DNA from: Paenibacillus sp. FSL R5-0912 | GTDB lineage: Bacteria; Bacillota; Bacilli; Paenibacillales; Paenibacillaceae | Assembly (NCBI RefSeq): GCF_000758605.1 | Contig: NZ_CP009282.1 | Span: 7,130,001 to 7,194,000 of the forward strand | DNA length: 64,000 nucleotides | Direction of reading: 5' to 3' | In this document: piece after piece, positions 61,912 to 64,000 of the stretch | Layout: each line of letters starts with the position of its first letter | Numbering within the stretch: the first letter of the stretch is position 1 | Position numbers and translations under genes: made by a program | Notes under the pieces: generated by a model | Databases searched by the model: none | What the model was told of the DNA's origin: nothing | Seen by the model: only the letters and a program-made list of their open reading frames with translations

Positions 61912-62039
61912 AATGAAAGAGCCCCCAAAGTGTTATTTTAAATGAGAATAGTTAGATAGTACCAAATTTAAAAATACCATACTTTAGGGGGTGTACACAA
62001 TGTAGTAAAGCTGAATTATTACTTAAAATTCCGAAAATC

Positions 62040-62327
62040 TTATGGCTTTGCTGCTACGGCTACCTCACGCTTTTTGCCTGTCGTTTTCTTATATTTGATT
62101 TTTGTGGCTTCTCCCCCCCGAAGATGACGGATCGATTTGTGATATTCGAGAATGTGCTTCACCTGATCGGCCAGATCCGGATTGATTTCCGGCAGCCGTT
62201 CGGTTAAATCCTTATGCACTGTGCTTTTTGAAACGCCAAATTCCTTGGCTATGGTCCGGACCGTGTGCCTGGTTTCCACGATGCAGCGTCCGATTTTGAT
62301 CGTACGTTCCTTGATGTAATCGTGCAC
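62040..62327 (-). CDS. spoIIID: Sporulation transcription factor SpoIIID
   Basis: Mother-cell regulator of the SigE programme. 95 residues. Helix-turn-helix VRTIAKEFGVSKSTVHKDL near residue 23, then the basic ILEYHKSIRHLRGGEATKIK. The start is GTG (VHDYIKERTIKIG), 7 nt after GGGAGG and matching the family N-terminus. A TTG five codons upstream overlaps the ribosome site. Preceded by a SigE-type promoter. Confidence 0.95.
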   Translation of the reverse strand: MHDYIKERTIKIGRCIVETRHTVRTIAKEFGVSKSTVHKDLTERLPEINPDLADQVKHILEYHKSIRHLRGGEATKIKYKKTTGKKREVAVAAKP

Positions 62328-62360
62328 GCTCCCGCCTCCCAACTGTGGATAGTTTGGTAC

Positions 62361-62388
62361 ATTATATGAGGGGCGGGCCTATATATTC
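62361..62388 (-). promoter_or_regulatory. SigE-type promoter of spoIIID
   Basis: GAATATA, 13 bp, CATATAAT. The -10 differs from CATACAnT at one base. SigE control is expected for spoIIID. Confidence 0.65.
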
Positions 62389-62513
62389 GCGCTTTCAAGA
62401 CATGACAAGCTCCGGAAGGCCCATTTTATTTCTCGGACAACCTATTTATGAGCCGTTTGCAGTTCCATTCTCTATATAGAACCGGCCCCACCGTCCATTC
62501 CGGGTAGAAAAAT

Positions 62514-62542
62514 AAAAAAAGCAGGAGGCTTTCGCCCCCTGC
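62514..62542 (-). terminator. Terminator after spoIIQ
   Basis: GCAGGGGGC-GAAA-GCCTCCTGC hairpin (one mismatch) followed by seven T residues. Confidence 0.88.
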
Positions 62543-62554
62543 AGATATTTCGGA

Positions 62555-63295
62555 TTAGCGCTGTGGAAGCAGATCCGAAGGATTCACAATCTTGCCATCC
62601 TCGTGCACTTCAAAATGCACATGGTTGCCGAGACCTTTCTCCAATTCGCTCTGTCCCGCTGTTGCCAGCGTATCGCCCTGCTTCACTTCATCGCCCTGCT
62701 TGACTTTGGTATCGCTGAGACTCTGGTAAACTGTCTTCAGATCACCCGGAGATGTAACCTCGATCACTTTACCGAGTACTGCCACATCTTCGACTCTGGT
62801 GACTTCACCGCTGAGAGCTGCCTTAACGTCAAACGTCTTGTTGTCCTCGCGGGCAATATCGATCCCGGTGTTGGTAATAAAGGTGTTATTGTACTGCACC
62901 ATCGCCGCCACATGATTTTCTTCTGTGCCATTTTCATCATAGTACGGTTTGACCACTTCGACTTCACTTGGGCTCGCTACCGGCCAAGCCAGGCTTTCTG
63001 CTGAAGCTACGACTTCCAGGGCTTCCGGATCACCGGTCAGGGCTCCGGTTTCATTACCGGCAACACCTTCCTGTGATACGACCGCGGCGGTGTCCGGATT
63101 CAGCGGCTTCTGGCCGGCATCCTGATAGACCCACACCAAGGTTAGTATAATTGCCGCTGCTGCCGTGTAGACTGCCGGGAATACCCAGCGTTTGGATAAC
63201 AGTCTGGTCCATGAAGAAGGCTTAGCGCCTGAATCTCCCTGCTTGTTTTTGAGAGATTCATCATGGTTTGGTTTGTTTTTGTCTTGTTCATTCAT
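62555..63295 (-). CDS. spoIIQ: Forespore engulfment protein SpoIIQ
   Basis: Forespore half of the SpoIIQ-SpoIIIAH channel. 246 residues: a charged start, one membrane segment (WVFPAVYTAAAAIILTLVWV, about 36-56), and an M23/LytM domain (about 130-246). The domain keeps HVHFEVHEDG but has Asn where active M23 enzymes have the first metal His (ITNTGIDIA instead of HxGxD), so it is probably not an active peptidase, as in Bacillus subtilis. Neighbours spoIID and spoIIID support the name. Confidence 0.93.
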   Translation of the reverse strand: MNEQDKNKPNHDESLKNKQGDSGAKPSSWTRLLSKRWVFPAVYTAAAAIILTLVWVYQDAGQKPLNPDTAAVVSQEGVAGNETGALTGDPEALEVVASAESLAWPVASPSEVEVVKPYYDENGTEENHVAAMVQYNNTFITNTGIDIAREDNKTFDVKAALSGEVTRVEDVAVLGKVIEVTSPGDLKTVYQSLSDTKVKQGDEVKQGDTLATAGQSELEKGLGNHVHFEVHEDGKIVNPSDLLPQR

Positions 63296-63316
63296 ATGGT
63301 TATCACCTCAGTAACC

Positions 63317-63344
63317 AGTGTTACCGGGCGCTTCGCTTTTATAC
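63317..63344 (-). promoter_or_regulatory. SigF-type promoter of spoIIQ
   Basis: GTATA, 14 bp, GGTAACACT: full match to the forespore pattern GnATA / GGnnAnAnT. It lies about 20 bp before the spoIIQ start. Confidence 0.75.
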
Positions 63345-63356
63345 GTATCTTGCAAG

Positions 63357-64000
63357 TTATTTTTTCAGGAGAGTTGAGATTCCCGTAAAAGAGACCCCGC
63401 TGTAATAGTGTTTGAGAATCTGCGTGGCTGTACTTCCCTGCTTCGCCATACCATTCGCCCCCCATTGGCTCATGCCGACGCCATGGCCGTTTCCATAGGT
63501 TGTGATCAGCACCTTCCCGTCTTTCCGCTTCCAGGTGAACTGGCTCGAACGAAGTCCCAGCTTCTCTCTTACCTCCCGGCCTGTGAACACAGTGCCTCCG
63601 ATAGAGATCTTCTTGATCCGGTGTCCTGCAGTCAGCGAGATGACTTCTGCAGGCAGTCCGGCCGAAGATGAAGAGACTTGCAAGGTCTTGCCTGAGGCAG
63701 CCAGATTCGCCGCAGCGGGAAGTTCCTTGGCAGTAAGACCCAGCTTGCGGCGGAGCTCCGAATTGCTGAAAGTATAGGTGACCGCGAGGTTCGGGGTAAT
63801 CTCCCGCTCCCAGGGGCTGGCTACACTGCGCAAATAGGGAACCTCAGCATTCCAGTAATCCTCGGAGTTCTCCGTATACCCTCCACTGGAGGCGAAAAAG
63901 GAGGCCGTGATCGGCTGCCCTTTATAGGTCATGATGATCCCGCGCGTCTCTAAGACCGCGCGGCGGAGCTTCGCCAGTCCGGCGCGCTTGCTGCAGGATG
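63357..64000 (-). CDS. spoIID: Stage II sporulation protein D, 5' end cut by window edge
   Basis: Mother-cell lytic transglycosylase of the engulfment complex. The last 214 codons are visible and stay open to the right edge. Conserved C-terminal SpoIID domain: FFASSGGYTENSEDYW, VPYLRSVASPWE, and GNGHGVGMSQWGANGMA near the end. The frame continues past an internal Met at 63932 with AVLETRGIIMTYKG, which matches the family, so that Met is not the start. Confidence 0.95.
   Translation of the reverse strand, partial: SCSKRAGLAKLRRAVLETRGIIMTYKGQPITASFFASSGGYTENSEDYWNAEVPYLRSVASPWEREITPNLAVTYTFSNSELRRKLGLTAKELPAAANLAASGKTLQVSSSSAGLPAEVISLTAGHRIKKISIGGTVFTGREVREKLGLRSSQFTWKRKDGKVLITTYGNGHGVGMSQWGANGMAKQGSTATQILKHYYSGVSFTGISTLLKK

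Overview
The window is chromosomal DNA of a flagellated, spore-forming Firmicute, most likely a Paenibacillus or close relative. Evidence for this is the Bacillus-type block degSU–comF–flg/fli–hag–hpf–secA–prfB, the sporulation genes spoIID, spoIIQ and spoIIID, an alpha/beta-type SASP gene, several SLH-domain surface proteins with csaB, and moderate GC content. Essentially every gene is on the minus strand, so transcription runs from high to low coordinates. I see no rRNA, tRNA, CRISPR array, prophage or insertion sequence. argH is cut by the left edge and spoIID by the right edge.

Layout from left to right. (1) 1-8760, arginine biosynthesis: argC-argJ-argB-argD-argF behind a strong sigma-A-like promoter, then argG-argH. 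The intergenic gaps here hold two dispersed repeat families. (2) 8813-14930: a YitT-family membrane protein, prfB with its programmed +1 frameshift, secA and hpf. (3) 15023-17217: an SLH surface protein and a cold-shock gene. (4) 17301-27105, late flagellar genes: fliT, fliS, fliD, flaG, hag, csrA, fliW, a DUF6470 gene, flgL, flgK, flgN, flgM and yvyF. SigD-type promoters precede hag, flaG and flgM, and two CsrA-type hairpins lie in the hag leader. (5) 27127-33385: comFC, comFA, a small unknown gene and the two-component pair degU/degS. (6) 33428-52146, surface region: an exported phosphodiester glycosidase, three large SLH proteins including a probable main S-layer protein with a long leader, metK, an SASP gene and two unknown genes. 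(7) 51019-58549, cell-wall polymer and lipid genes: tagO, tagA, csaB, a DUF5693 membrane protein, pgcA and fabZ. (8) 58855-64000: a small EpuA-like protein, flhP, flhO, mbl, spoIIID, spoIIQ and spoIID, with SigE- and SigF-type promoters before spoIIID and spoIIQ.

How the genes fit together. CsaB pyruvylates the secondary cell-wall polysaccharide that SLH domains bind, and TagO/TagA-type enzymes start such polymers, so regions 6 and 7 together encode surface proteins and probably part of their wall anchor. FliW, CsrA and flagellin form the partner-switch loop known from Bacillus subtilis, and the hag leader here carries the expected RNA sites. FlgM, the anti-sigma-D factor, is itself preceded by a SigD-type promoter.

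The least explained material is two intergenic repeat families that occur together at two distant places. One is a roughly 125-bp hairpin element whose inner arms differ in sequence between copies but keep base pairing. The other is an array of about 25-bp palindromes spaced 51-62 bp apart.
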